64,000 nt of DNA from Marinovum algicola (GTDB lineage Bacteria; Pseudomonadota; Alphaproteobacteria; Rhodobacterales; Rhodobacteraceae), in contig NZ_FNYY01000022.1 of NCBI RefSeq assembly GCF_900109145.1, positions 1 to 64,000 of the forward strand. Direction: 5' to 3'. Made by a program: the position numbers and the translations under genes. The notes under the pieces are model-generated. The model worked only from the letters and a program-made list of their open reading frames with translations. It had not been told where the DNA came from and did not search any database. Below, piece after piece: positions 44,659 to 52,856 of this stretch. Position 1 is the stretch's first letter; each line of letters starts with the position of its first letter.

Positions 44659-45702
44659 ATGGATGCGCTGAAGGACAGACTGCTGCGCGAGGCGCGGGAC
44701 CAGGGGTTTTCCGCGGCGCGAATCTGTCGGCCGGAGGCGGTGCCGGAGGTGGCCGAGCGGCTGGCCGGGTTTCTCGCGGCGGGCTATCAGGGGCAGATGT
44801 CCTGGCTGGCCGAGCGCAGCCATTGGCGCGGCGATCCGGCGGCGCTCTGGCCCGAGGCGCGCTCGGTGATCATGCTGGCGGAGAATTACGGGCCGGCGCA
44901 TGATCCGCTGGCGGTGCTTGAGCAGAGCGACCGGGCGGCGATCTCGGTCTATGCGCAGCATCGCGATTACCATGACGTGGTGAAGAAGCGGCTGAAGCGG
45001 CTTGCGCGCTGGCTGATCGCCGAGGCCGACACCGATCCGCCGGCCGAGGTGAAGGTCTTTGTCGATACCGCGCCGGTGCCGGAAAAGGCGCTGGGGCAGG
45101 CGGCGGGGCTGGGCTGGCAGGGCAAGCACACCAACCTGGTGAGCCGGCAGCTTGGGTCCTGGTTCTTTCTCGGAGCGGTATTCACCACGCTGGAGCTGCC
45201 TGTGGACCCGGGCGAGGTGGATCATTGCGGCTCGTGCCGGAAGTGTCTCGATATCTGTCCGACCGCAGCCTTTCCGGCGCCCTATCAGCTCGATGCGCGG
45301 CGCTGCATTTCCTACCTGACGATCGAGCACAAGGGGCCGGTGGACGCGGCTTTGCGGCCGCTGCTGGGCAACCGGATCTATGGCTGCGACGATTGTCTTG
45401 CGGTCTGCCCCTGGAACAAGTTCGCCGAACGGGCGGCCGAGGTGAAATACCATGCCCGCGACGACCTGATGGCGCCGGATCTGGCGGAGCTGGCCGGGTT
45501 GGAGGATGCGGCGTTCCGGGCGCGGTTCTCGGGCTCGCCGATCAAGCGGATCGGGCGCGGGCGTTTCGTGCGCAACGTGCTTTACGCCATCGGCAATTCC
45601 GGCGAGGCGCGGCTCTTGCCGGCGGCGCAGGCGCTGTGCGAGGACGCCGATCCGCAGATCGCGGATGCCGCACGCTGGGCGGTGGAGCGGTTGCAGAGAT
45701 AA
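44659..45702 (+). CDS. queG: Epoxyqueuosine reductase
   Basis: QueG performs the last step of queuosine synthesis in tRNA, using cobalamin and two [4Fe-4S] clusters. The 347-residue protein has the two cluster motifs [14 protein letters not shown] and [14 protein letters not shown], the N-terminal catalytic domain with [20 protein letters not shown], and the C-terminal HEAT-like helices ([20 protein letters not shown]). The start at 44659 lies directly after a dispersed repeat that provides the AGAAG site. It follows the fzlA-like gene in the same direction. Confidence 0.96.
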   Translation: MDALKDRLLREARDQGFSAARICRPEAVPEVAERLAGFLAAGYQGQMSWLAERSHWRGDPAALWPEARSVIMLAENYGPAHDPLAVLEQSDRAAISVYAQHRDYHDVVKKRLKRLARWLIAEADTDPPAEVKVFVDTAPVPEKALGQAAGLGWQGKHTNLVSRQLGSWFFLGAVFTTLELPVDPGEVDHCGSCRKCLDICPTAAFPAPYQLDARRCISYLTIEHKGPVDAALRPLLGNRIYGCDDCLAVCPWNKFAERAAEVKYHARDDLMAPDLAELAGLEDAAFRARFSGSPIKRIGRGRFVRNVLYAIGNSGEARLLPAAQALCEDADPQIADAARWAVERLQR

Positions 45703-45790
45703 GCCGACAGGCCGCCGGCCGACGCCCGCCGGGCCGGGAAAGCGGGGACCGGGTGGCGAGGCAACCGGGCCTGTCAGTCGGGGGACGGGG

Positions 45791-46381
45791 TCAGCCCCGG
45801 CCGTAGGGGTCTTTTGCCGAGCGGTCCTCGCTCAGAGACTGCTGGCGCCGCGCGACCAGCGCTTCGATCGCGTCGGCCAGGTGCACTTCGGCGATGTGGT
45901 GATCGCCCTGCGCCACCCGCCGCCGATGCGCCTCGATCATCACGTCGGCATGGGAACAGCCCATCGGCGGTTCGAACCGGTAACAGGCCAGCTCGATCAG
46001 CAATCCGAGGGGATCCTTGAAGTAGATCGAATCCATGAACCCCCGGTCCTTGACGCCGGAATGGCCGATCCCCCGCGCATCGAGCCGGTCGATGGTCTGC
46101 GAAAAGGTCGCCTTGGAGACGTTGAACGCCAGGTGGTGCACGCAGCCGGGATCGGTGGGCGTGCGCCGGTGAACCGGCGTGCGGGCCTCGTTGGTAAAGA
46201 TGGTGATCAACCGCCCGTCGCCGGGATCAAAATAAAGGTGGCCCTCGTCGGGATTGTCGAGGTTGGGCTGATCGAAGATGAAGGGCATGCCCAGCACGCC
46301 CTCCCAGAAATCGAGGCTGGTCTGCCGGTCGGCCCCGGTCAGCGTGATGTGATGCACGCCCTGAACCTGAAGTTTGCGCAT
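45791..46381 (-). CDS. VOC-family (glyoxalase/dioxygenase-like) protein
   Basis: This 196-residue metal-dependent VOC protein has two beta-alpha-beta modules: VQGVHHITLTGADRQTSLDF and PGCVHHLAFNVSKATFSQTI, with metal ligands likely His of each VHH and the Glu of LIELACYRF. Such proteins act as ring-cleaving dioxygenases or glyoxalases; the substrate is unknown. The start at 46381 has a strong AAGGAGG site. The C-terminal tail beyond residue 140 is helical and extra to the core fold. Its upstream neighbour in the same direction is a GST gene. Confidence 0.85.
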   Translation of the reverse strand: MRKLQVQGVHHITLTGADRQTSLDFWEGVLGMPFIFDQPNLDNPDEGHLYFDPGDGRLITIFTNEARTPVHRRTPTDPGCVHHLAFNVSKATFSQTIDRLDARGIGHSGVKDRGFMDSIYFKDPLGLLIELACYRFEPPMGCSHADVMIEAHRRRVAQGDHHIAEVHLADAIEALVARRQQSLSEDRSAKDPYGRG

Positions 46382-46455
46382 GTGTCGGTCCTCCTTGTCG
46401 CAAGGATAGCCGCACGGCGGAAAAAGGCGAGAGGAAGCGGCGGCGCGGGCCGTTG

Positions 46456-47262
46456 TCAGGCCGCCACCAGCCCCAGTTCGGCGTCGCTGGCATGGGTCAG
46501 GTACTTGTCGCGCGGCGGCCAGGGCCGGTCCGGCCAAGCCGGCTCGAAAGCAAAGCTCGAGACGTTGCGATCCTCGGGCAGGGCGCCGTTGCCGGCGCCG
46601 AGGGCGTAGTCGTAATAGAGTTTCACGATCTCCTCGCGGCTCACCTGCTGCGCCGCCGGATGGGCCAGACAGGCTTCGCGCCAGGCGCGCACGCGGGCAT
46701 ATTCGGCGGTGGCCGGCACGTCGAAGCCCTCGTAATACTCGAGGAACCAGAAGCGCATGAACATCGGGGTGAAGACCGTTTCGGCCAGTCCGAAATCCTC
46801 GAACAGCCAGGGCCCCTCGCCTTTGCCCTCATGGCGCAGGAAATCGTCGATCTCGCGGTAGAGGCCCCGCATCTTTTCGGCGTGCGTGTCGCGCCGGTCG
46901 GGATCCTGGTTCATCACGAAGCTGTAGCCGGCCATGGTGAAGGCGCCTTCCTTGGCGATCAGCATGCTTTCCGTCGCATGTTCCAGCGGATCGGCGCGGC
47001 GCAGCGGCGTGTCGCCCACCGTCTCGTCAAGGTAGCGCAGGATCACCAGGCTTTCCTTGAGGATCTCTCCGCCCGGCATCTCGAGCACCGGCAGCGCGGT
47101 GGTGCCACGGGTCTTTTCCAGCAGTTCCGGGTCGCGCGGTCTGGTGATGTCGACGACCTGGAAGGAAACGGCGTCGCGCACGCCTTTCAGCGCCAGCATG
47201 ATCTCGAGCCGTTGCGAGAACGGACAGACCGGGATGTGATAGACGATGGGGGTCCGGGGCAT
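46456..47262 (-). CDS. Glutathione S-transferase-family protein
   Basis: The 268-residue protein has a thioredoxin-like N-terminal domain (VYHIPVCPFSQRLEIMLALK, with CPFS where the active Cys/Ser lies; ALPVLEMPGGEILKES) and an all-helical C-terminal domain. It is longer than usual by a 40-residue C-terminal tail. The start ATG at 47262 has AGAGG upstream; a TTG two codons earlier is less likely. It may share a transcript with the VOC gene, suggesting a joint role in handling electrophiles. Confidence 0.85.
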   Translation of the reverse strand: MPRTPIVYHIPVCPFSQRLEIMLALKGVRDAVSFQVVDITRPRDPELLEKTRGTTALPVLEMPGGEILKESLVILRYLDETVGDTPLRRADPLEHATESMLIAKEGAFTMAGYSFVMNQDPDRRDTHAEKMRGLYREIDDFLRHEGKGEGPWLFEDFGLAETVFTPMFMRFWFLEYYEGFDVPATAEYARVRAWREACLAHPAAQQVSREEIVKLYYDYALGAGNGALPEDRNVSSFAFEPAWPDRPWPPRDKYLTHASDAELGLVAA

Positions 47263-47308
47263 GGTCAACCTCTTGTCAGGGCGCCTCTCGGCAGGCGCGA
47301 CAAACAGA

Positions 47309-47334
47309 GAACCCCCGCCCGGGGGCGAGGGTTC
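47309..47334 (-). terminator. Hairpin after the BMP/xdh operon
   Basis: An 11-bp stem (GAACCCTCGCC / GGCGGGGGTTC on the minus strand, one T-G pair) with a 4-base loop lies about 20 bases after the stop of the binding-protein gene and is followed by TCTGTTTG. It probably ends the xdh-transporter transcript. Confidence 0.7.
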
Positions 47335-47354
47335 CCGTCGCCTGTCGGCAGCGG

Positions 47355-48431
47355 TCAGTTCGGGATCTCGCCGGTCAGCCCTTCGACGTAGAAATCCATG
47401 CCCGCGAGCGTGCCGTCATCGGCCACTTCGCCTTCGGCCAGCCAGGGCGTGCCGTCCTGCTTGTTGATCGGCCCGGTGAAGGGGTGATACTCGCCCGCGG
47501 CAATCGCGTCTTTCATCGCCAGCGCCTCGGCCTTGACCTCTTCCGGCACCGCGTCGGTGATTTCGCCGATGCCCACCATGCCCGGCCCGATACCGTCCCA
47601 GGTGTCCTTGCTTTCCCAGGTGCCATCCATCACCGCCTGCACGCGATCAATGTAATAAGGCGCCCAGTTGTCGATGATCGAGGAGACCCGCGGCATCGGC
47701 GCGTAATCGCCCATGTCCGAGGCCTGGCCGAATGTGATCACGTTGCCGGCCTTTTCGGCGGCCGCCTGCGGCGCCGTGGAATCGGTGTGTTGCAGGATCA
47801 CGTCGGCGCCCTGTTCGATCAGCGCATTGGCGGCGTCGGCCTCTTTCGCCGGGTCGAACCAGGTGTAGGCCCAGACAATCGAGAACTCGACATCGGGGTT
47901 CACCTCCTTGGCGTGCAGATAGGCCGAGTTGATGCCGCGGATGACCTCGGGGATCGGGAAGGAGGCGATATAGCCGATTTTGTTGGTCTCGGTCATGTGG
48001 CCCGCAATCAGGCCTTGGATGGCGCGGCCTTCGTAGAACCGGGCGGAATAGGTCGAGACGTTGTCGGCGCGCTTGTAGCCGGTGGCGTGTTCGAACTTCA
48101 CGTCGGGGAATTTCTTGGCGACGTTGATCGTCGGGTCCATGTAGCCGAAGGACGTGGTGAAGATGATGTCGGCGCCGGACAGTGCCATCTGCGTCATCGC
48201 GCGTTCGCTGTCGGCGCCCTCGGGCACGCTTTCCTGGAACACGGTTTCGACCTTGTCGCCGAAGTGCTCTTCGACGGCCAGGCGGCCCTGTTCGTGCTCA
48301 TAGGTCCAGCCGCCATCGCCGACGGGTCCGACATAGATGAAGCCGACCTTGGTCGTGTCGTCCTGCGCCATCGCCGTTCCGGCGAGGCCAAGCGCCAGCG
48401 CGGCGCTGGCAAGAAGGGTTCTGCGGTTCAT
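47355..48431 (-). CDS. BMP-family ABC transporter substrate-binding protein
   Basis: This 358-residue periplasmic protein of the BMP (PnrA-like) family binds nucleosides or purines for import. It has a signal peptide (LLASAALALGLAGTAMAQ) and family features KVGFIYVGPVGDGGWTYEHE, GADIIFTTSFGYMDP and IGYIASFPIPEVIRGINSA. Start 48431 follows AGGGAG. It is the last gene of an operon with two permeases, an ATPase and xdhABC. The xdh genes make a purine (xanthine, hypoxanthine or guanine nucleoside) the likely cargo. Confidence 0.92.
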   Translation of the reverse strand: MNRRTLLASAALALGLAGTAMAQDDTTKVGFIYVGPVGDGGWTYEHEQGRLAVEEHFGDKVETVFQESVPEGADSERAMTQMALSGADIIFTTSFGYMDPTINVAKKFPDVKFEHATGYKRADNVSTYSARFYEGRAIQGLIAGHMTETNKIGYIASFPIPEVIRGINSAYLHAKEVNPDVEFSIVWAYTWFDPAKEADAANALIEQGADVILQHTDSTAPQAAAEKAGNVITFGQASDMGDYAPMPRVSSIIDNWAPYYIDRVQAVMDGTWESKDTWDGIGPGMVGIGEITDAVPEEVKAEALAMKDAIAAGEYHPFTGPINKQDGTPWLAEGEVADDGTLAGMDFYVEGLTGEIPN

Positions 48432-48481
48432 GTGGATACTCCCTGAGTCTTCTTTTGGATTGTCTTGTTTTGGGTTTGGCC

Positions 48482-49405
48482 TCAGTGCGAGGCATGGAAC
48501 GGCCGGCCGAGCGAGGCCGGCGCGCCGTGGTAGCCCCGTGCTGAAATGATGACCAGCACGAGAATTGTTATCAGATACGGTGACATCGACAAGTATTCGA
48601 CCGGCAGCCTTGTGCCGGCCGCCTGAAGGTTCAGTTGCAGCACGGTGACGCCGCCGAAAAGGTAGGCACCGATCAGCACGCGCCAGGGCTTCCAGCTGGC
48701 AAAGACCACGATGGCAAGCGCGATCCAGCCGGCGCCGGCGGTCATGCCCTCGGTCCATTGCGGCACCCGGACAAGACTGAGATAGGCGCCGCCGAGGCCG
48801 GAACAGGCCCCGCCGAAGAAGATCGCCATGAGCCGGATGCGCACCACCTTGTAGCCCAGGGCATGGGCGGCATCATGGCTTTCGCCGACAGCCCGCAGGA
48901 TCAGCCCGGCGCGGGTGAATTTCAGCCCGGCCCAGACGGCAGCCACCAGCGCGATCGAGAGATAGACCATCAGGTCATGCTGAAACAGCATCGGGCCGAT
49001 GACCGGCATATCGGCCAGCAGCGGCAGCGGCAGGTCGGGCAGGGTGGGGGATTTCATGCCCTCGTAGGGCTTGCCGATCAGCGACGAGAGCCCGAGGCCC
49101 ACCAGCGTCAGCCCGAGGCCGGTGGCCACCTGGTTGGACAGCAGAAACTGGGTCAGCACCCCGAAACTGAGCGACAGCAGCGCCGAGGCCAGTGCCGCGG
49201 CGGCAAAGCCGAGACCCGGGCTGCCGGTGTTGACCGCCACGGCAAAGCCCACCACCGCACCGGTGATCATCATGCCCTCGACGCCGAGGTTGAGCACGCC
49301 GGATTTCTCCACCACCATCTCGCCGATGGCAGCCAGCAGGATCGGCGTGGCCGAGACCATCAGCGAGGCGACCAGAAGGATGGGATTGATCGTTCCGAGA
49401 TCCAT
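48482..49405 (-). CDS. BMP-type ABC transporter permease (second)
   Basis: This 307-residue inner-membrane permease of the sugar/nucleoside (BPD_transp_2) class has about eight to ten helices (NPILLVASLMVSATPILLAA, LSFGVLTQFLLSNQVATGLG). EKSGVLNLGVEGMMITGAV is typical of this position, as is SHDAAHALGYKVVRIRLMA in the ATPase-contact loop. The start at 49405 overlaps the preceding permease stop. It pairs with that permease. Confidence 0.92.
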   Translation of the reverse strand: MDLGTINPILLVASLMVSATPILLAAIGEMVVEKSGVLNLGVEGMMITGAVVGFAVAVNTGSPGLGFAAAALASALLSLSFGVLTQFLLSNQVATGLGLTLVGLGLSSLIGKPYEGMKSPTLPDLPLPLLADMPVIGPMLFQHDLMVYLSIALVAAVWAGLKFTRAGLILRAVGESHDAAHALGYKVVRIRLMAIFFGGACSGLGGAYLSLVRVPQWTEGMTAGAGWIALAIVVFASWKPWRVLIGAYLFGGVTVLQLNLQAAGTRLPVEYLSMSPYLITILVLVIISARGYHGAPASLGRPFHASH

Positions 49406-50490
49406 CAGGCGGTTTCCCCCTGTCCGAATTGCAGCCGGTAATTGGTGAACACATCCGTCGCCAGCAGGAAGAACAGCAGCATCCCCTGGAACAGCTGGAT
49501 CGAGGCGCCGGGCAAGCCTAGCATGAGCTGCGCCAGCTCGCCGCCGATATAGGTCAGCGCCATCAGCAAGCCAGCCAACAGGATGCCAACCGGATGCAGC
49601 CGGCCGAGGAAGGCCACGATGATCGCGGTAAAGCCGTAGCCCGAGTTGAAATCAATGGTGATCTGGCCGGCCGGGCCGGACACCTCGAAGAGCCCGGCCA
49701 TGCCGGCCAGCGCGCCCGAGAGCCCGAGACAGAAGATCACCACCCGGCCCGGGTTGACCCCGGCGAAACGGGCGGCGCGCGGCGCCTCGCCGGTCAGCCG
49801 GATGTGGAAGCCGCGGATGTGGCGGGTGAGCAGCACATAGGCAAAGATCACCGCGACAAAGGCCGCCACCACCCCCCAATGCATGCCGGTGCCGGCGATC
49901 ACCTCGGTATTGGCGCCGGCGTCATATTGCTGAAAGTTGCGCGAGCCGGGAAAGCCGCGGCCTTCCGGGTTCTTCAGCAGGCCCGAGGAGACCGAGGCCA
50001 GCCAGGCCTCGGCGACATAGACCAGCATCAGCGAGACCAGGATCTCGTTGGTGCCGAATTTCACCTTGAGCAGCGCCGGGATCATCCCCCAGGCCCAGCC
50101 GCCAAGCGCGCCGGCGATCACCATCAGCGGAAAGACGATGAAGCTGTCGAGCGGGTAGAAGGCCAGCCCGACCGCGGCGCCGGTGATCGCGCCCATGATG
50201 TACTGGCCTTCGGCGCCGATGTTCCAGATGCCGGCGCGAAAGCCGATCGACAGGCCGATTGCAATCAGGATCAGCGGCCCCGCCTTGACCAAGAGCTGCG
50301 GCCGCGAATAGGCGGCGAACTGCGGATGGAACAGCGGATCCCAGAAGATCGTGCGGATCGCCTCGAGCGGTGGCTTGCCCAGCGCGGCGAACATGATGCC
50401 GCCAACGATCATGGTCAGCACAACGGCCAGCAGCGGCGTCACCGCCGTCCAGACCCGTGACGGCTGCGGGCGCTTGACGAGATGGATCAT
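49405..50490 (-). CDS. BMP-type ABC transporter permease (first)
   Basis: This 361-residue permease partner has about ten helices and the family signature GFRAGIWNIGAEGQYIMGAI, with LLTRHIRGFHIRLTGEAPRA as the coupling loop. Start 50490 is 90 bases after the ATPase gene. The gap contains a reverse copy of a dispersed GC-rich repeat that may affect expression of the downstream permease genes. Confidence 0.92.
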   Translation of the reverse strand: MIHLVKRPQPSRVWTAVTPLLAVVLTMIVGGIMFAALGKPPLEAIRTIFWDPLFHPQFAAYSRPQLLVKAGPLILIAIGLSIGFRAGIWNIGAEGQYIMGAITGAAVGLAFYPLDSFIVFPLMVIAGALGGWAWGMIPALLKVKFGTNEILVSLMLVYVAEAWLASVSSGLLKNPEGRGFPGSRNFQQYDAGANTEVIAGTGMHWGVVAAFVAVIFAYVLLTRHIRGFHIRLTGEAPRAARFAGVNPGRVVIFCLGLSGALAGMAGLFEVSGPAGQITIDFNSGYGFTAIIVAFLGRLHPVGILLAGLLMALTYIGGELAQLMLGLPGASIQLFQGMLLFFLLATDVFTNYRLQFGQGETA

Positions 50491-50511
50491 GCGCGACCTC
50501 CCCCCAATTGC

Positions 50512-50580
50512 GCCGTCCTGCGCTTCTTCTCTTGCAAAATACGCTCCGCGACGCCGGCCAGGCGCGCCCCGCCAGCTTCT
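50512..50580 (-). repeat. GC-rich intergenic repeat, reverse copy 3
   Basis: On the minus strand the 3' module reads GCGTATTTTGCAAGAGAAGAAG after a GC-rich block, matching copies at 28021, 44609 and 56126. It fills the space between the ATPase and the first permease genes inside an operon. Confidence 0.6.
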
Positions 50581-52104
50581 CTAGGCCTCCACATGGGCCA
50601 CCTCCATGTCATGTGCGCCGCCCATCATCAGGCCGATCTGTTCGACGGTGAGGCCCTGCACCGGGCGGATATCCGACAGCCGGCCTTCGTTCAGTGCGGC
50701 AAACCTGTCGGCCACCTCCATCAGCTCGTCGAGATCCTGGCTGATGACGACGACGGCCGCGCCCTCACCTGCGAGATGCAGCAGCGCCTGGCGGATCGCG
50801 GCGGCGGCGGCGGCGTCGACCCCCCAGGTGGGCTGGTTGACGACAAGCACCTCGGGGCGCTGCATCACCTCGCGGCCGATGACGAATTTTTGCAGGTTGC
50901 CCCCCGACAGCGCCCGGGCGGCGGTGCCGGGGCCGGGGGTGCGGACGTCGAAGGCCTTGATCACCTTTTCGGTAAAACCGCGGGCGCCGGACCAGTCGAG
51001 AAAACCGTTCTTCATCAGCCCCTCGCGGGCGGCGGCGGTCAGGATCGCGTTCTCGGTCAGGCTCATGTCGGGGGCGGCGGCATGGCCCAGCCGCTCCTCG
51101 GGAGCCGAGAGCAGCCCGGCGGTGCGCCGTGCCTCGGGGCCCTGGCCCCCCACCGGCGTGCCGTCGAATTCCACCATCTCGGGCCTGGTCACGATCTCGC
51201 CCGAGAGCGCGGCGAGCAGCTCGTCCTGGCCGTTGCCGGCAACCCCGCCGATGCCCAGCACCTCGCCGGCGCGGACCTCGAAGGAGACGTCCTTGAGCGC
51301 GGTGCCAAAGGCATTGGGCGAACGCGCCGACAGGTTGTGCACCGCCAGCCGCACCGCGCCCGGGGCCCGCGCCTCGCGGGTCACGGCGTCAAACGAGGCG
51401 CCGACCATCAGTTCGGCCAGCTGCCGCGCGGTGGTGTCGCGCGGATCGCAGGTCTCGACCACCTTGCCCAGCCGCAGGATGGTGGCGGTTTCGCAAAGGC
51501 TGCGGATTTCCTCGAGCTTGTGCGAGATATAGAGGATCGCGGTGCCCTCGGCCGAGAGCTTGCGCAGGGTCTGGAACAGGATCTCCACCTCCTGCGGGGT
51601 CAGCACCGAGGTCGGCTCGTCCATGATCAGCAGTTTCGGTTCCTGCAACAGGCAGCGGATGATCTCGACCCGCTGGCGTTCCCCGGCCGAGAGCCCGCCG
51701 ACGGTGCGGTCGGGGTCGAGCGGCAGGCCGTAGGTCTCCGAGACCTCGCGGATCTGGCGCGCCAGATCGCGCGGCTTGGGCGGGTTCTCCATGCCGAGCG
51801 CCACATTCTCGGCCACGCTCAGCGCCTCGAACAACGAGAAATGCTGGAACACCATAGCAACGCCGGAGGCACGGGCGGCATGCGGATCCTGCGGCGCAAA
51901 AGCGCTGCCGTTGAGACGCATGCTGCCGCTGTCGGGCTTGACCAGGCCGTAGATCATCTTGACCAGGGTCGATTTGCCGGCGCCGTTTTCGCCCAGAAGC
52001 GCATGCACCTCGCCGCGGCCGATCGAAAAGGAGACATCGGAATTGGCAATGACGCCGGGATAGGCCTTGGTCAGCCCCTTGATCTCCAACAAGGTTTCTC
52101 TCAC
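50581..52104 (-). CDS. BMP-type ABC transporter ATPase (tandem domains)
   Basis: This 507-residue ATPase has two nucleotide-binding domains. The first has Walker A GENGAGKST, signature LSAGERQRVE and Walker B LLIMDEPTSVLT. The second has a degenerate Walker A (GGVAGNGQDE) and signature LSGGNLQKFV, as usual in sugar/nucleoside importers. The start is GTG at 52104, with GGAG upstream inside the end of xdhC; the GTGA overlap with the xdhC stop couples the two. It drives the two permeases encoded next. Confidence 0.93.
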   Translation of the reverse strand: MRETLLEIKGLTKAYPGVIANSDVSFSIGRGEVHALLGENGAGKSTLVKMIYGLVKPDSGSMRLNGSAFAPQDPHAARASGVAMVFQHFSLFEALSVAENVALGMENPPKPRDLARQIREVSETYGLPLDPDRTVGGLSAGERQRVEIIRCLLQEPKLLIMDEPTSVLTPQEVEILFQTLRKLSAEGTAILYISHKLEEIRSLCETATILRLGKVVETCDPRDTTARQLAELMVGASFDAVTREARAPGAVRLAVHNLSARSPNAFGTALKDVSFEVRAGEVLGIGGVAGNGQDELLAALSGEIVTRPEMVEFDGTPVGGQGPEARRTAGLLSAPEERLGHAAAPDMSLTENAILTAAAREGLMKNGFLDWSGARGFTEKVIKAFDVRTPGPGTAARALSGGNLQKFVIGREVMQRPEVLVVNQPTWGVDAAAAAAIRQALLHLAGEGAAVVVISQDLDELMEVADRFAALNEGRLSDIRPVQGLTVEQIGLMMGGAHDMEVAHVEA

Positions 52105-52856
52105 GCGTGTCTCTCCTTCAGGGCGGGTGGCTCTGCGGCCCGGGCGAGATAGCCCGCCGCCACGCCCACCGCAATTGCCTGCGGGTGCTTGCCCAGGGCC
52201 GGATCGCCGATCGGGCAGGCAATGCGGGAAATTTGAGCGGTGGCATGGCCCAGCGCGGCCAGCCGTTTGCGAAAGCGGGCCCATTTGGTGGCCGAGCCGA
52301 TCAGCCCGCAGTCGCCGAAGCCATGGCGCAGCAGCGCGTCGCAGAGCCGCAGATCGAGATCATGCGAATAGGTGACGATGATGTGGCTGGCGTCGGGCGG
52401 CGCCAGCGCGACGGCGCGCAGCGGATCGGCGGCGACAAGCGGGGTGACGCCCTCGGGGATCGGGTCGGGCAGGCGCGCGGCGCTGGTGTCGACCAGGGTG
52501 ATCTCGCGGTCCTGCAACGGCGCCATGGTGGCGGCAATGGCGCGGCCGACATGGCCCGCGCCCCAGATCCAGAGCGGTGCGGCCAAGGCGGTGCGGACGG
52601 CGGCATTGCGGGCAAAGCTCAGGGTGACCACGCCGCCGCAGCATTGGCCCATGTCGGGGCCCAGCGCCATCTTGCGTCGGGCCTCGGCGGTGCCTTCGGC
52701 CAGCATCGCCCGGGCGATCTGCGTCGCCTGCCATTCCAGCGTGCCGCCGCCGATGCTGCCCTTTTGCGCATCGGCCCAGACCCGCATCGTGGTGCCCGGT
52801 TCGCGCGGGGTCGAGCCGCGCGCCTCGGTGAGGGTGATGCGAATCCAGTCGCTCAT
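52101..52856 (-). CDS. xdhC: Xanthine dehydrogenase accessory protein XdhC
   Basis: XdhC binds the molybdenum cofactor and helps insert its sulfurated form into XdhB. The 251-residue protein has the N-terminal TLTEARGSTPREPGTTMRV, the Cys motif MGQCCGGVVTL, and a Rossmann-like C-terminal half (APLWIWGAGHVGRAIA, GDCGLIGSATKWARFRKRL). Start 52856 overlaps the xdhB stop by four bases, and its stop overlaps the ATPase start. This fixes the order xdhA-xdhB-xdhC-transporter. Confidence 0.95.
   Translation of the reverse strand: MSDWIRITLTEARGSTPREPGTTMRVWADAQKGSIGGGTLEWQATQIARAMLAEGTAEARRKMALGPDMGQCCGGVVTLSFARNAAVRTALAAPLWIWGAGHVGRAIAATMAPLQDREITLVDTSAARLPDPIPEGVTPLVAADPLRAVALAPPDASHIIVTYSHDLDLRLCDALLRHGFGDCGLIGSATKWARFRKRLAALGHATAQISRIACPIGDPALGKHPQAIAVGVAAGYLARAAEPPALKERHA

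Noticed and set aside
43135-45453. 772-codon minus-strand frame ending in the TRIC-like protein
   Set aside because: Only the part from 43758 is family-like; the rest is antisense to queG and the fzlA-like gene.
45960-45990. GGTTCGAA word resembling a tRNA T-loop
   Set aside because: It lies inside the VOC gene and no cloverleaf can be built around it.
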